Positions 1-8,368 of a stretch of DNA of 32,779 nt are shown here, in pieces. The translations under genes were made by a program, and so were the position numbers. The notes under the pieces were generated by a model. That model worked only from the letters and a program-made list of their open reading frames with translations, was not told the origin of the DNA and made no database searches. This DNA is from Paracoccaceae bacterium (GTDB lineage: Bacteria > Pseudomonadota > Alphaproteobacteria > Rhodobacterales > Rhodobacteraceae). Every line of letters begins with the position of its first letter. Positions within the stretch are counted from its first letter, which is position 1. The stretch lies in assembly GCA_020846995.1 (NCBI GenBank), contig JADLCV010000217.1, forward strand, positions 1-32,779, in the 5' to 3' direction.

Positions 1-1
1 C

Positions 2-628
2 CGGGTCTCGGCCCGGCTCTTCTCGGACAACGGCGTCCAGGGCAGCTCGCTCGCCAGGCTCGCGGCGGCGATGGGGATGTCGAAGGCCTTCATCTACCAC
101 TACGTGAGCTCCAAGGAGCAGCTGATCGAGGAGATCACGCTCGACACCCAGCAGCGCCTCTTCCAGCGGACGGTGGCGCGCATGGGCGGGACCGCGAGCC
201 ATGCCGAGAAGGTGAGGCTGTTCATGGTCGAGTATGCCGCCTTCCTCGACGAGAACTTCCACGAGATGCGGACGGCCAACTTCAGCTTCGCCGGCCACAT
301 GAGCGAGGGGGCGGCGATCCGGGCCCGCCAGAACAACCGCGACCACCTCCGCCTCATCGTCGAGGTGTTCGAGGCGGGCGTGGCCGCGGGCGAGCTTGTC
401 GCCGTCGACCCCTGGCTGTCGGCGCGGGCGGTCTTCTCGCTCACCCACTCGCTCGCGCGCTGGTATCGGCCCGGCGAGGGGAAGCCGGCCGTGTCCTATG
501 CCGAGGACTTCTTCGCCGTCATCGCCCGCGGGGTGCTGCCGCAGCCGCAGGCGGCGGGCGCGGCCGGGGGCGCCGGGGGCGGTGGCGCCGGGAACGGGAA
601 CGACGGAAACGGGGGCGCGCGGAGATGA
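2..628 (+). CDS. TetR/AcrR-family transcriptional regulator, 5' end outside window
   Basis: The reading frame is open from base 2, so the start lies upstream and the protein is N-terminally truncated by the window. The visible N-terminus is the second half of a TetR helix-turn-helix (SLARLAAAMGMSKAFIYHYV, then SSKEQL). An internal ATG at 71 falls inside this motif and cannot be the true start. The rest is the helical ligand-binding domain, with an Ala/Gly/Asn-rich tail over the last 30 or so residues. The stop overlaps the start of the molybdoenzyme gene (ATGA, 625-628), so the two are probably one transcript. A TetR-like palindrome at 3010-3031, before the flavoprotein gene, is its most likely target in this window (inference). 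The ligand cannot be predicted. Confidence 0.9.
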   Translation, partial: RVSARLFSDNGVQGSSLARLAAAMGMSKAFIYHYVSSKEQLIEEITLDTQQRLFQRTVARMGGTASHAEKVRLFMVEYAAFLDENFHEMRTANFSFAGHMSEGAAIRARQNNRDHLRLIVEVFEAGVAAGELVAVDPWLSARAVFSLTHSLARWYRPGEGKPAVSYAEDFFAVIARGVLPQPQAAGAAGGAGGGGAGNGNDGNGGARR

Positions 629-2985
629 CGCACCGGTCGCACAGTTCGCACTGGGGTGCCTTCGCTGCGGCCGCCGCCGGCGACCGCATCGACATCGTTC
701 CCCACCCGGGCGACCCCTGCCCCTCGCCGATCCTCGAGAACCTCCGCGATGCGCCCGGCCACCCGGCCCGCGTCCTGAGGCCGGCCTTCCGCCGCGGCTG
801 GCTCGCGGACGGCCCGGGGCCGGACCGGCGGCGGGGGACGGACGGCTACGTCGAGCTCGGCTGGGAGGCGGCGATTCCGCTCGTCGCCGCCGAACTCGAC
901 CGCATCGCCCGCCGGCACGGCCCGGGGGCGATCTTCGGGGGATCCTACGGCTGGTCGAGCGCCGGCCGCTTCCACCACGCCCAGAGCCAGGTCCACCGCT
1001 TTCTCAACACGACGCTCGGCGGCCATGTCGCCAGCCATGGCACCTACAGCGCCGGGGCGGCGCAGGCGATCATGCCCCATGTCATCGGCGGGCTCGACGC
1101 CGTCGCCCGCCGCGACGACGTCTGGGGCGAACTCGCCACGCTGACCGAACTCGTGGTGTCCTTCGGCGGCATGCCGGTGCGCAACGCCCAGGTCTCGGCC
1201 GGCGGCATCAGCCGCCACCTCGCCCTGCCGGCGATGACGGCGGCGCGCGCCCGCGGCGCCCGCTTCGTCATGTTCAGCCCCCTGCGCGACGACCTCCCCG
1301 ACGCCGCGGGCTGCGAATGGCACGCCAATGCCCCGCTCACCGACACCGCGATCATGCTCGGGCTCGCCCATGTGCTGATCGCCGAGGACCTCTGCGACCG
1401 CCCCTTCCTCGGGCGCTGCTGCGTCGGCTTCGACCGCCTCGCCGACCATGTGACGGGCCGCTCCGACGGTGTCGCGAAGACGCCGGAGTGGGCCGCGGCG
1501 ATCTCGGGGATCGCCGCCCCGACCCTGCGCGCGCTCGCCCGCGACATGGCCGCCCGGCGCACCCTCGTCACCGTCAGCAATTCGCTCCAGCGGGCCGAGT
1601 TCGGCGAGCAGCCGGTGTGGATGGGGGTCGCGCTCGCGGCACTCCTCGGCCAGATCGGCCTGCCGGGCTGCGGCTTCGCCTATTCGCTCGGCGCCATCGG
1701 CAATGTCGGCCGGCCGGCCCTCGGCGTGCCCTTGCCCACCCTCGAGCAGGGGCGCAACGGGGTCGGCGACTTCATTCCCGTCGCCCGCATCGCCGACATG
1801 CTCCTCGCGCCCGGCGCAACGCTCGAGTTCAACGGCCGGGTGCTCGCCTATCCCGACATCCGCCTCGTCTACTGGGCAGGCGGCAACCCCTTCCACCACC
1901 ACCAGGATCTCGCGCGCCTGCGGGCGGCCTTCAGGCGCCCGGAGACGGTCGTCGTCCACGAGCAGTTCTGGACCGCGACGGCCCGCCACGCCGACATCGT
2001 GCTGCCGGCGACGATGACGCTCGAGCGCGACGACATCGGCGCCTCGCAGAACGACACGACCCTTGTCGCCATGAAGCAGATCGTGCCGCCGCGGGCGGCG
2101 GCGCGCGACGATTTCGCGATCTTCGCCGACCTCGCCCTTGCGCTCGGCCGGGGGCCGGCCTTCACCGGGGGCCGGAGCGCGCGCGAGTGGCTCGCGGCCC
2201 TCTACGAGCCGACCCGCGCCGCGCTCGCCGCCGCGGGACGCAACGCCCCCTCCTTCGAGGAATTCTGGGAGGAGGGCGAGCTCGAGCTTCCGGTCGCGAC
2301 CGGGCCCGGCCTCGTGCGCGGCTTCGTGCGCTCGCCGGCGACCGCCCCGCTGCCGACGCCCTCGGGGCGGATCGAGCTCTTCTCCGACCGCATCGCGGGC
2401 TTCGGCTATGCCGACTGCGCCGGCCACCCGAAATGGTTCGAGCCCGTCGAGTGGCTGGGCGGCGCGCTCGCGGCGACCTTCCCCCTCCAGCTGGTCGCCA
2501 ACCAGCCCGCCGGCCGCCTGCACAGCCAGCTCGACTTCGGCGCCACGAGCCTCGCGACCAAGCGCGGCGGCCGCGAGGTCGCGCGCCTCCATCCCGACGA
2601 TGCGGCGGCGCGGGGGATCGCGACCGGCGACACGGTGCGGCTTTACAACCGGCGCGGCGCCTGCCTCGCCACCGCCGAGGTCACGCGCGACGTCCGCCCG
2701 CGCGTCGTCCAGCTGGCGACGGGGGCCTGGTTCACGCCCGCCGGGCCGGACGACCTCACCTGCCTTCAGGGCAACCCCAACGTGCTGACCCGCGACGTCG
2801 GCACCTCGCGGCTTGCCCAGGGCTGCTGCGGCCAGCTCGCGCTGATCGAGATCGAGCGTTTCGACGGTGCCGCCCCGGCCGTCGATCCCTACGCCCCCCC
2901 ACCCCTCGCGCCCCCCGGCCCGGCCGCGCCCGCCGCCGCCCGCGGGGATGCGTTCGCGAAGCCCACGCCGCCGGCCTCGGATTGA
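625..2985 (+). CDS. BisC-type molybdopterin S/N-oxide reductase (biotin/methionine sulfoxide or N-oxide)
   Basis: This 786-residue enzyme belongs to the DMSO reductase/TorA/BisC branch of bis-MGD molybdoenzymes, which reduce S- or N-oxides; BisC itself is about 775 residues. The N-terminus (HSSHWGAF) has no twin-arginine signal and no Fe-S cysteine motif, as in cytoplasmic BisC. GGSYGWSSAGRFHHAQ (about 105-120) carries the Tyr-Gly-Trp pair equivalent to DMSO reductase Tyr114/Trp116. GTYSAGAAQ holds Ser142, the expected molybdenum ligand. Later family blocks include QLVANQPAGRLHSQLD and DVGTSRLAQG near the C-terminus, followed by a Pro/Ala-rich tail. The start overlaps the tetR stop by four bases. 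From family knowledge the Tyr argues for a sulfoxide-type reductase rather than TorA, but the adjacent demethylase-like gene makes an N-oxide substrate possible. Confidence 0.9.
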   Translation: MTHRSHSSHWGAFAAAAAGDRIDIVPHPGDPCPSPILENLRDAPGHPARVLRPAFRRGWLADGPGPDRRRGTDGYVELGWEAAIPLVAAELDRIARRHGPGAIFGGSYGWSSAGRFHHAQSQVHRFLNTTLGGHVASHGTYSAGAAQAIMPHVIGGLDAVARRDDVWGELATLTELVVSFGGMPVRNAQVSAGGISRHLALPAMTAARARGARFVMFSPLRDDLPDAAGCEWHANAPLTDTAIMLGLAHVLIAEDLCDRPFLGRCCVGFDRLADHVTGRSDGVAKTPEWAAAISGIAAPTLRALARDMAARRTLVTVSNSLQRAEFGEQPVWMGVALAALLGQIGLPGCGFAYSLGAIGNVGRPALGVPLPTLEQGRNGVGDFIPVARIADMLLAPGATLEFNGRVLAYPDIRLVYWAGGNPFHHHQDLARLRAAFRRPETVVVHEQFWTATARHADIVLPATMTLERDDIGASQNDTTLVAMKQIVPPRAAARDDFAIFADLALALGRGPAFTGGRSAREWLAALYEPTRAALAAAGRNAPSFEEFWEEGELELPVATGPGLVRGFVRSPATAPLPTPSGRIELFSDRIAGFGYADCAGHPKWFEPVEWLGGALAATFPLQLVANQPAGRLHSQLDFGATSLATKRGGREVARLHPDDAAARGIATGDTVRLYNRRGACLATAEVTRDVRPRVVQLATGAWFTPAGPDDLTCLQGNPNVLTRDVGTSRLAQGCCGQLALIEIERFDGAAPAVDPYAPPPLAPPGPAAPAAARGDAFAKPTPPASD

Positions 2986-3010
2986 CAGGGCGGAGATCCT
3001 GGATTAGCAA
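2982..3010 (+). promoter_or_regulatory. Candidate sigma-70 promoter for the flavoprotein/amine oxidase pair
   Basis: A perfect -35 box TTGACA (2982-2987) overlaps the stop codon of the molybdoenzyme gene. Seventeen bases later lies a weak -10, TAGCAA (3005-3010, 3 of 6 matches to TATAAT). The TetR-like palindrome starts immediately after, covering the expected transcription start. The -10 match is poor, so this is a prediction. Confidence 0.45.
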
Positions 3011-3031
3011 CATACCGATCAGTCGGAATGT
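3010..3031 (+). promoter_or_regulatory. 22-bp TetR-type operator (inverted repeat)
   Basis: The left arm ACATACCGA (3010-3018) and right arm TCGGAATGT (3023-3031) flank a TCAG centre. They pair at eight of nine positions, the only mismatch being A/A. The CCGA-N4-TCGG core and overall length resemble operators of TetR-family repressors. The site lies between a candidate promoter and the ribosome binding site of the flavoprotein gene, with a TetR gene one gene upstream. Confidence 0.55.
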
Positions 3032-3085
3032 AATCCGGTGCCGCCCGGCCGGGCGGCGCCGCGCCTCGAGGGGGGAGGAGAGCAC

Positions 3086-5113
3086 ATGACGATGGGTGAG
3101 ACCTCCGCATCCGACGCGCGCTTCTCGCCGGCCGGCCCGGGCCGCGACATCCCGCCGGAGTTCCGGCGCCTGCTCTCGCCCCTCCGGATCGGCGCGATCA
3201 CGGTTCGCAACCGCGCCCTCTCCACCGGCCACGGCACCGGCTTCATGGAGATCACCGAGGGCGGGCGGGTCGGGCCGCGCTCGGTCGAATACCACCGCGC
3301 CCGCGCCGCTGGCGGCATCGGCCTCATCGTCTTCGGCACCATCTCGGCCGACGGCACGCCGATCGGCATCGTCGCCGGGGCCGGCCAGCACAAGGGAGCC
3401 GACGACGTGGTCGAGGCCGAATACCGCGCCCTCGTCGACGCCGTCCATGCCGAGGGCGGGAAGATCTTCTGCCTCGTGTCGCACTCGGGCAGCGTCACCA
3501 GCATGGGCGCGCAGGGCGAGCCGCCGCTCGCCCCCTCGCCGATCCCGATGGACCGCACCCGCGACGTCCCCCACGAACTCGAGGTGGACGAGATCGCCGC
3601 GATCGTCGCCGCCTTCGCGCGGACGGCCGCGCGCTGCCGGCGGGGCGGCTTCGACGGGGTCGAGCTCTCGTTCACGCATGGCAACCTCGTCCAGCAGTTC
3701 CTGTCGCCGCGCTCGAACCGGCGCCGCGACGCCTACGGCGGCAGCGAGGAGAACCGCCTGCGGTTCGCGCGCGAGGTGCTGGAGGCCACGCGCGCCGCCG
3801 TCGGCCCCGATTACGTCCTCGGCATCCGCTACAGCGCGACCGAGATCGAGCCCGACGGCTACGGGCTCGAGGACGGGGTCCGCTACGCCCGGATGATGGT
3901 CGGGTGGGGCAAGCTCGACTTCGTCGACGTCAGTGCCGGCACCAACAACAGCATGCGCAGCCGGGCCATCCACTATCCCACCATGGCCTCGCCGCCGCGG
4001 CCGCTCGTTCCCTACGCCCGCGCCATCCGGGAGGCGGTCGACGTGCCGGTGTTCTGCGTCGGCAAGATCTCCAACCCGCACGAGGCCGAGGCGATCCTCG
4101 CCGCCGGCGACGCCGACCTCGTCGGCATGACCCGCGCCCACATCGCCGAGCCCGCGATCATCCGCAAGCTGACCGAGGGCCGGCTCGAGGACATCCGCAC
4201 CTGCATCCACTGCTGCGAGGGCTGCTTCGGCCGCCAGCAGCGGGTCGGCGACATCACCTGCATCTACAACCCGCGGACGGGCCGCGAGCATCAGTGGAAG
4301 CGCCTCGCCCCGACCGAGGACTTCCGCAGCGTGCTCGTGATCGGCGGCGGGCCGGCCGGGCTCGAGGCCGCCCGCGTGGCGGCCAAGCGCGGCCACGACG
4401 TCGTCCTGCATGAACGCGCCGACGTCCTCGGCGGGCAGGTCCGCACGCTCCTCCGGACCCCCTACCGCCAGGACTACGGGCTGATCGTCGACTGGCTGGA
4501 ACGGCAGGCCCGCCGCAAGGGCGTGCTGATGCGGCTTGAAAGCGAGATGACGGCCGACAAGGTCCTGGCCGCCAATGCCGACGTCGTCATCGTCGCGACG
4601 GGATCGCGGGACACGCGGCCCGACCTCCCCGGCGCCGGCGGCGCCAACGTCTTCACCGCCCGTGAGGTCCTGCGCGGCGCGCGGCCCGGCCGGCGCGTCG
4701 TCATCGGCGACTTCGACGGCCGCCACATGGGGCTCTCGACGGCCGAACTCCTCGCCCAGCGCGGCCACGCGGTCGAGATCGTGACCACCGCCTTCTATGT
4801 CGGTCAGGACGTCGACCTCCTGACCTGGCGGGCGACCTACGACCGGCTCCAGCAACTCGGCGTGACGATGACGCCCCTGCACCGGATCGTCGCCATCACC
4901 GCGGGCGGCGTCCGCATCGCCTCGACCGCCGGCGAGGAGCGCGAGATCGCCGCCGACAGCGTTGTCGTCTGCTCGAAGGGCACGGCCGAGCGCGACCTCT
5001 ACCGGGCGCTCAAGGGCAAGGTCGGGCGCCTCTACGCGATCGGCGACTGCTGGGCCCCGCGGCACATCGAGCAGGCGATCTTCGAGGGCGCGCGGACGGG
5101 GCGCGAGGTCTGA
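3086..5113 (+). CDS. Old-yellow-enzyme/TMADH-like Fe-S flavoprotein, N-methylproline demethylase type
   Basis: The 675-residue protein has the layout of trimethylamine/dimethylamine dehydrogenases, 2,4-dienoyl-CoA reductase and StcD-type N-methylproline demethylases. An N-terminal FMN TIM barrel (about 20-370) contains THGNLVQQFLSP followed by N-x-R-x-D-x-Y-GGS. Cysteines 373, 376, 380 and 392 (C-x2-C-x3-C-x11-C; 377 is an extra Cys) bind a 4Fe-4S cluster. A C-terminal FAD/NAD(P) domain starts at VLVIGGGPAG (about 416). ATG 3086 was chosen because GGGGGAGGAG lies just upstream; the frame is open further 5' without a better start. The demethylase role is inferred from the family and from the amine oxidase next door; dienoyl-CoA or other OYE activity is the main alternative. 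The candidate TetR operator precedes it. Confidence 0.85.
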   Translation: MTMGETSASDARFSPAGPGRDIPPEFRRLLSPLRIGAITVRNRALSTGHGTGFMEITEGGRVGPRSVEYHRARAAGGIGLIVFGTISADGTPIGIVAGAGQHKGADDVVEAEYRALVDAVHAEGGKIFCLVSHSGSVTSMGAQGEPPLAPSPIPMDRTRDVPHELEVDEIAAIVAAFARTAARCRRGGFDGVELSFTHGNLVQQFLSPRSNRRRDAYGGSEENRLRFAREVLEATRAAVGPDYVLGIRYSATEIEPDGYGLEDGVRYARMMVGWGKLDFVDVSAGTNNSMRSRAIHYPTMASPPRPLVPYARAIREAVDVPVFCVGKISNPHEAEAILAAGDADLVGMTRAHIAEPAIIRKLTEGRLEDIRTCIHCCEGCFGRQQRVGDITCIYNPRTGREHQWKRLAPTEDFRSVLVIGGGPAGLEAARVAAKRGHDVVLHERADVLGGQVRTLLRTPYRQDYGLIVDWLERQARRKGVLMRLESEMTADKVLAANADVVIVATGSRDTRPDLPGAGGANVFTAREVLRGARPGRRVVIGDFDGRHMGLSTAELLAQRGHAVEIVTTAFYVGQDVDLLTWRATYDRLQQLGVTMTPLHRIVAITAGGVRIASTAGEEREIAADSVVVCSKGTAERDLYRALKGKVGRLYAIGDCWAPRHIEQAIFEGARTGREV

Positions 5114-5201
5114 GACCGGGGGACAGGCCGCGGGCGGCGACCCCCGGGCGCCCGCGGCCGGCGCAGCGGCCGGCACGCGTCTGACGCCGGAGGAGGCAGG
5201 C

Positions 5202-6515
5202 ATGTATCTTCCCAACCCCGACGAGCATCCGGCGCTGCCGCGGACGGTCTTCAGCGCCGGCGCCGGCGCCCCGCTCGCGCGCGCCCCGCTCGCCGGCGCC
5301 CTGACCGCCGACGCGGTCATCATCGGCGGCGGCTTCGTCGGGGTGTCGGCGGCGCTGCACCTCGCCGAGGCGGGGCGCCCGGTCGTCCTCGTCGAGGCCA
5401 ACGAGATCGGCTGGGGCTCGGCGGGGCGCAACGCCGGCCACGTCTCGCCCGACGCGACCAAGCTCGGCCCGCGCCGGCTCGCCGAGGTCTACGGCCCGGT
5501 CTACGGCCCCCGCCTGGCTGCCGTCGGGGCCGGGGCGCCGCAGTTCGTGACCGACCTTGCCCGGCGGCTCGGGATCGACGTCGCGGTGGTGCGCGGCGGC
5601 ATCCTGACCGCGGCCCATTCCGCCGCCGCCGCCCGCAGGCTCGAGGCGGACATCCGCTTCCTTGACGGCAGCGGGGCGCCGGTCGAGTTCCTGCCGGCCG
5701 CCGCGGTCGAGGCGCTCTTCGGGACCCGCACCTATTTCGGCGCCCGCCTCGACCGGCGCGGCATCGCCATCAATCCCCTCGCCTTCGTGCGCGGGATGGC
5801 GCGGGCCGCGATCGCCCGCGGGGCGCTGGTCCACGAGCGTTCGCCCATGCGCAGGCTCGTGCGGACGGGCGACGGCTGGGAGGTCGTGACCGACGGCGGC
5901 AGCGTCCGCGCGGGCCACGTCCTTCTCTGCACCAACGCCTATACCGACGATCGCTGCTGGCCCGGGCTCAGGCGCTCGATCGTGCCCGTGCGCCTCTATC
6001 TCGGCTGGACGCGGCCGCTGCCGGCGGCGCTCCGGGCCGAGATCCTGCCCGGGATCGCGGCGATGCTCGACACCCGCCACCTGCCCGTCGCCATGCGCCT
6101 GCACGGCGACGGGCGCCTCCAGTTCGGCGCCGGACGGCCGGGCTTCGGCCCCGAGCAGGAGCCCGCCGCCCGCGCCTACCTCGACCAGATCAAGCGCATC
6201 ATGCCGGCGCTCGCGCCGGCCGAGATCGAGGGCTGGTGGAGCGGATGGGTGACGCGCGGCATCGCCGACGGCTGGCGGCTCCACGAACTCGCCCCCGGCC
6301 TCGTCACCGCCATCGGCTGCAACGGGCGGGGCGTCGCCATGGGCCCGATCATGGGCCGCGAACTCGCCCGCTACGTCGGCGGAACCCCGGCCGCGGACCT
6401 GATCGTCCCCCTCTCGCCCGTGCGCGGCATCCCCTGGTATTCCTTTCACCAACCCCTCGGGCGGGCGGCGATCGGGGTCTTCGGCCTCCTCGACCGGCTC
6501 GGGACCCGCAACTGA
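5202..6515 (+). CDS. FAD-dependent amine oxidoreductase, DAO family (OrdL/PuuB-like)
   Basis: This 437-residue flavoprotein carries a Rossmann FAD motif near its N-terminus, VIIGGGFVG (Gly42-x-Gly44-x2-Gly47), then Glu-Ala at the end of the second strand. The block GWGSAGRNAGHVSP is typical of OrdL/PuuB-type oxidases acting on glutamylputrescine, sarcosine-like or other secondary amines. A C-terminal GCNGRGVAMGP segment matches the family's FAD-pyrophosphate loop. ATG 5202 has a strong ribosome binding site (AGGAGG, 5191-5196). An in-frame extension upstream overlaps the previous gene and was rejected. It lies 88 bases after the demethylase-like gene on the same strand and is probably cotranscribed with it, suggesting successive oxidation of an amine. 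The exact substrate is unknown. Confidence 0.85.
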   Translation: MYLPNPDEHPALPRTVFSAGAGAPLARAPLAGALTADAVIIGGGFVGVSAALHLAEAGRPVVLVEANEIGWGSAGRNAGHVSPDATKLGPRRLAEVYGPVYGPRLAAVGAGAPQFVTDLARRLGIDVAVVRGGILTAAHSAAAARRLEADIRFLDGSGAPVEFLPAAAVEALFGTRTYFGARLDRRGIAINPLAFVRGMARAAIARGALVHERSPMRRLVRTGDGWEVVTDGGSVRAGHVLLCTNAYTDDRCWPGLRRSIVPVRLYLGWTRPLPAALRAEILPGIAAMLDTRHLPVAMRLHGDGRLQFGAGRPGFGPEQEPAARAYLDQIKRIMPALAPAEIEGWWSGWVTRGIADGWRLHELAPGLVTAIGCNGRGVAMGPIMGRELARYVGGTPAADLIVPLSPVRGIPWYSFHQPLGRAAIGVFGLLDRLGTRN

Positions 6516-6520
6516 CGCCC

Positions 6521-6556
6521 TCCCTGCGGCGATCGCCGGCGCGACCGCCGCAGGGA
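6521..6556. terminator. Strong hairpin between convergent genes (candidate bidirectional terminator)
   Basis: An 11-bp perfect stem pairs TCCCTGCGGCG (6521-6531) with CGCCGCAGGGA (6546-6556). Inside it, TCGC (6533-6536) can pair with GCGA (6541-6544) around a CGGC loop. It sits in the 61-bp gap between the convergent amine oxidase and DapA-family genes. No T-tract follows on either strand, so intrinsic termination is uncertain. Confidence 0.5.
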
Positions 6557-6576
6557 CGGCGGCCGGCCGGCCGGGC

Positions 6577-7500
6577 CTAGGCGCGCAGCCCCACGTCCCT
6601 GACGATGGCGTGGATGCGGGCGACGGCCGCGTCGTCGAGGGGGCGCAGGGGCGGCGTCATGGCCGCCGAATCGAGCAGGCCGACGGCCGCCATGGCGACC
6701 TTGAAGGCGCCGACGCCGGCCGCGTCACCGGACCGGCCCGTGGCGCAGAAGACGATCTCGAACAGGCGGTTGAGGTATTCCTGCTCGGTCAGGGCGCGGG
6801 CGAGGTCGCCGGCGCGGGCGGCCTGCCAGAGGCGGACGTAGGCCGCGGCATCGACGTTGGCGAGCCCCGGCACGGCGCCGTCGGCGCCGATCATGGCCAT
6901 GGCGTCGACGACGACCTCGTGGCCGGTGAAGAGCGCGAGCGGCCTGCCCGCGGCCGCGTTCATCGCGATCAGGCGGCGAAAGCCCACGTCGTCGCCCGAG
7001 GAATCCTTGACCCCGACGAGGACACCCTCGGTCCCGAGATCGACGAGGAGCCGCGGCGCGAGCTTGCGGTTGACCCGCACCGGGATGTCGTAGGCGAAGA
7101 GGGGGGCGTCGATCGCGGCCCGGATCTGGCGGAAGTGGTCGGCGATCTCGCGCTCGTCGCTGATGGCGTAGACCGGGGCGGTGGCGACGATGGCATCGGC
7201 GCCGGCCGCCAGCAGCGCGCGGGCGCCCTCGGCCACCCGCGCCGCCGTGAGGTCGATCGCCCCGGCGATGACCGGCACGCGGCCGCGCGTCGTGCGGGCG
7301 ACGGCGGCGATGATGGCAAGGCGCTGGGCATCGGTCAGATAGGCGACCTGGCCGGTCGAGCCGAGGGCAAAGAGCCCCCCGACGCCGGCCGCGATCAGAT
7401 GTTCGACCAGCCGGTCCAGGTTCTCGAAGTTGACCGTGCCGTCGTCGTGGAGCGGGGTCACGATGGGCGGGATGATGCCCTGGAAGCGATGTTCAGCCAT
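6577..7500 (-). CDS. DapA/HpaI-type class I aldolase (dihydrodipicolinate synthase family)
   Basis: The 307-residue protein has the standard length and fold signature of the DHDPS/N-acetylneuraminate lyase superfamily, which form a Schiff base between lysine and an alpha-keto acid. The catalytic Lys165 is in VGVKDSSGD. Tyr137 and Arg142 in YDIPVR match E. coli DapA Tyr133 and Arg138. The GTTGE loop is replaced by GSTGQ, which suggests a catabolic lyase or dehydratase (keto-sugar-acid, hydroxyproline-pathway or similar) rather than the biosynthetic enzyme. It is the last gene of the Dpp-type operon and overlaps the preceding ATPase gene by eight bases. This suggests that it acts on the imported compound (inference). 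The true substrate is undetermined. Confidence 0.85.
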   Translation of the reverse strand: MAEHRFQGIIPPIVTPLHDDGTVNFENLDRLVEHLIAAGVGGLFALGSTGQVAYLTDAQRLAIIAAVARTTRGRVPVIAGAIDLTAARVAEGARALLAAGADAIVATAPVYAISDEREIADHFRQIRAAIDAPLFAYDIPVRVNRKLAPRLLVDLGTEGVLVGVKDSSGDDVGFRRLIAMNAAAGRPLALFTGHEVVVDAMAMIGADGAVPGLANVDAAAYVRLWQAARAGDLARALTEQEYLNRLFEIVFCATGRSGDAAGVGAFKVAMAAVGLLDSAAMTPPLRPLDDAAVARIHAIVRDVGLRA

Positions 7501-8368
7501 GATGGTCGGGGTTCCGGTTCTGGGTCGGCGGGGTATGGGACGAGCGGGGCGGGTGCAGGAGGCTCGGGGCGGCCTCGAGCAGCGTGCGGGTGTAGTCCTG
7601 CGAGGGGCTGTCCAGCACCCGGGCGCCGGGGCCGAACTCGACGACGCGGCCGTGGCGCATCACGGCGATGTCGTCGGAGACGTGCCGCACGGTCTGGATG
7701 TCGTGCGAGATGAAGACCATGCCGAGATCGAGCTCGCGCTTGAGGTCGAGCAGCAGGTTGAGGATCTGGGCCCTGACCGAGACGTCGAGGGCCGAGGTCG
7801 GCTCGTCGGCGACCACCACCTCGGGCTCGAGCGCGAGGGCTCGGGCGATCGCCACGCGCTGGCGCTGCCCGCCCGAAAGCTGGGCCGGGATGGCGTCGAG
7901 GACCGATTGCGGCAGGCCGACGAGCGAGACGAGTTCGGACACGCGGGCGCGGCGGCCGGCGGCGGTCCCGATGCCGTGGACCTCGAGGGGATCGGTCAGC
8001 GCGTCGCGCACCAGCATGCGGGCGTTGAGTGCCGTCGCCGGATCCTGGAAGACGACCGACACCACCCGCCCCAGGCGCCGGCGGGTGGCGGCGTCGAAGC
8101 GGCGCACCGCCTCGCCCGCGAAGACGACCTGCCCCTCGCTCGGCTCGATGAGGCCGATCAGGACCTTGGCCGCGGTCGACTTGCCCGAGCCCGATTCGCC
8201 GACGATCCCGAGCGTGCGGCCGCGATGGACGGCGAAGGAGACGCGGTCGACGGCGCGCAGGCGCTGGCGGCGGAAGAGGCCGGCGGCGCGGGTGCCGAAA
8301 TCGACGCAGACCTCGCGCAGTTCGATGACGGGGGGCGCCCCCGTGGCAGGGTCGGCGGCGGGGTTCAT
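7493..8368 (-). CDS. Oligopeptide/dipeptide-type ABC transporter ATPase (DppF/OppF-like)
   Basis: This 291-residue ATPase energises the importer encoded upstream. Walker A is GESGSGKST (57-65), the Q-loop is FQDP, the signature is LSGGQ (164-168), and Walker B VVVADEP ends at Glu189. The H-loop is FISHD. The C-terminal DSPSQDYTRTLLEAAPSL is characteristic of the Dpp/Opp family. It starts with an ATGA overlap (8365-8368) on the fused permease-ATPase gene, indicating translational coupling. The N-terminal domain of the usual DppF substrate group (dipeptides, oligopeptides, nickel, opines, some sugars) gives no specificity. Confidence 0.93.
   Translation of the reverse strand: MNPAADPATGAPPVIELREVCVDFGTRAAGLFRRQRLRAVDRVSFAVHRGRTLGIVGESGSGKSTAAKVLIGLIEPSEGQVVFAGEAVRRFDAATRRRLGRVVSVVFQDPATALNARMLVRDALTDPLEVHGIGTAAGRRARVSELVSLVGLPQSVLDAIPAQLSGGQRQRVAIARALALEPEVVVADEPTSALDVSVRAQILNLLLDLKRELDLGMVFISHDIQTVRHVSDDIAVMRHGRVVEFGPGARVLDSPSQDYTRTLLEAAPSLLHPPRSSHTPPTQNRNPDHHG

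Noticed and set aside
396-3089. Long open frame of 897 codons on the plus strand over the molybdoenzyme
   Set aside because: Composition is Arg/Pro/Ala-rich with no family motif. It is an out-of-frame shadow of the BisC-type gene caused by high GC.
4202-4261. Extra cysteine (377) next to the cluster ligands as a sign of a second metal site
   Set aside because: The four-cysteine pattern matches 2,4-dienoyl-CoA reductase-type spacing without it; a single additional Cys is not evidence of another site.
2756-5461. Minus-strand open frame of 901 codons opposite the flavoprotein gene
   Set aside because: It is antisense to a gene with clear motifs, and its own translation is low-complexity Ala/Gly/Asp/Arg with no recognisable domain.
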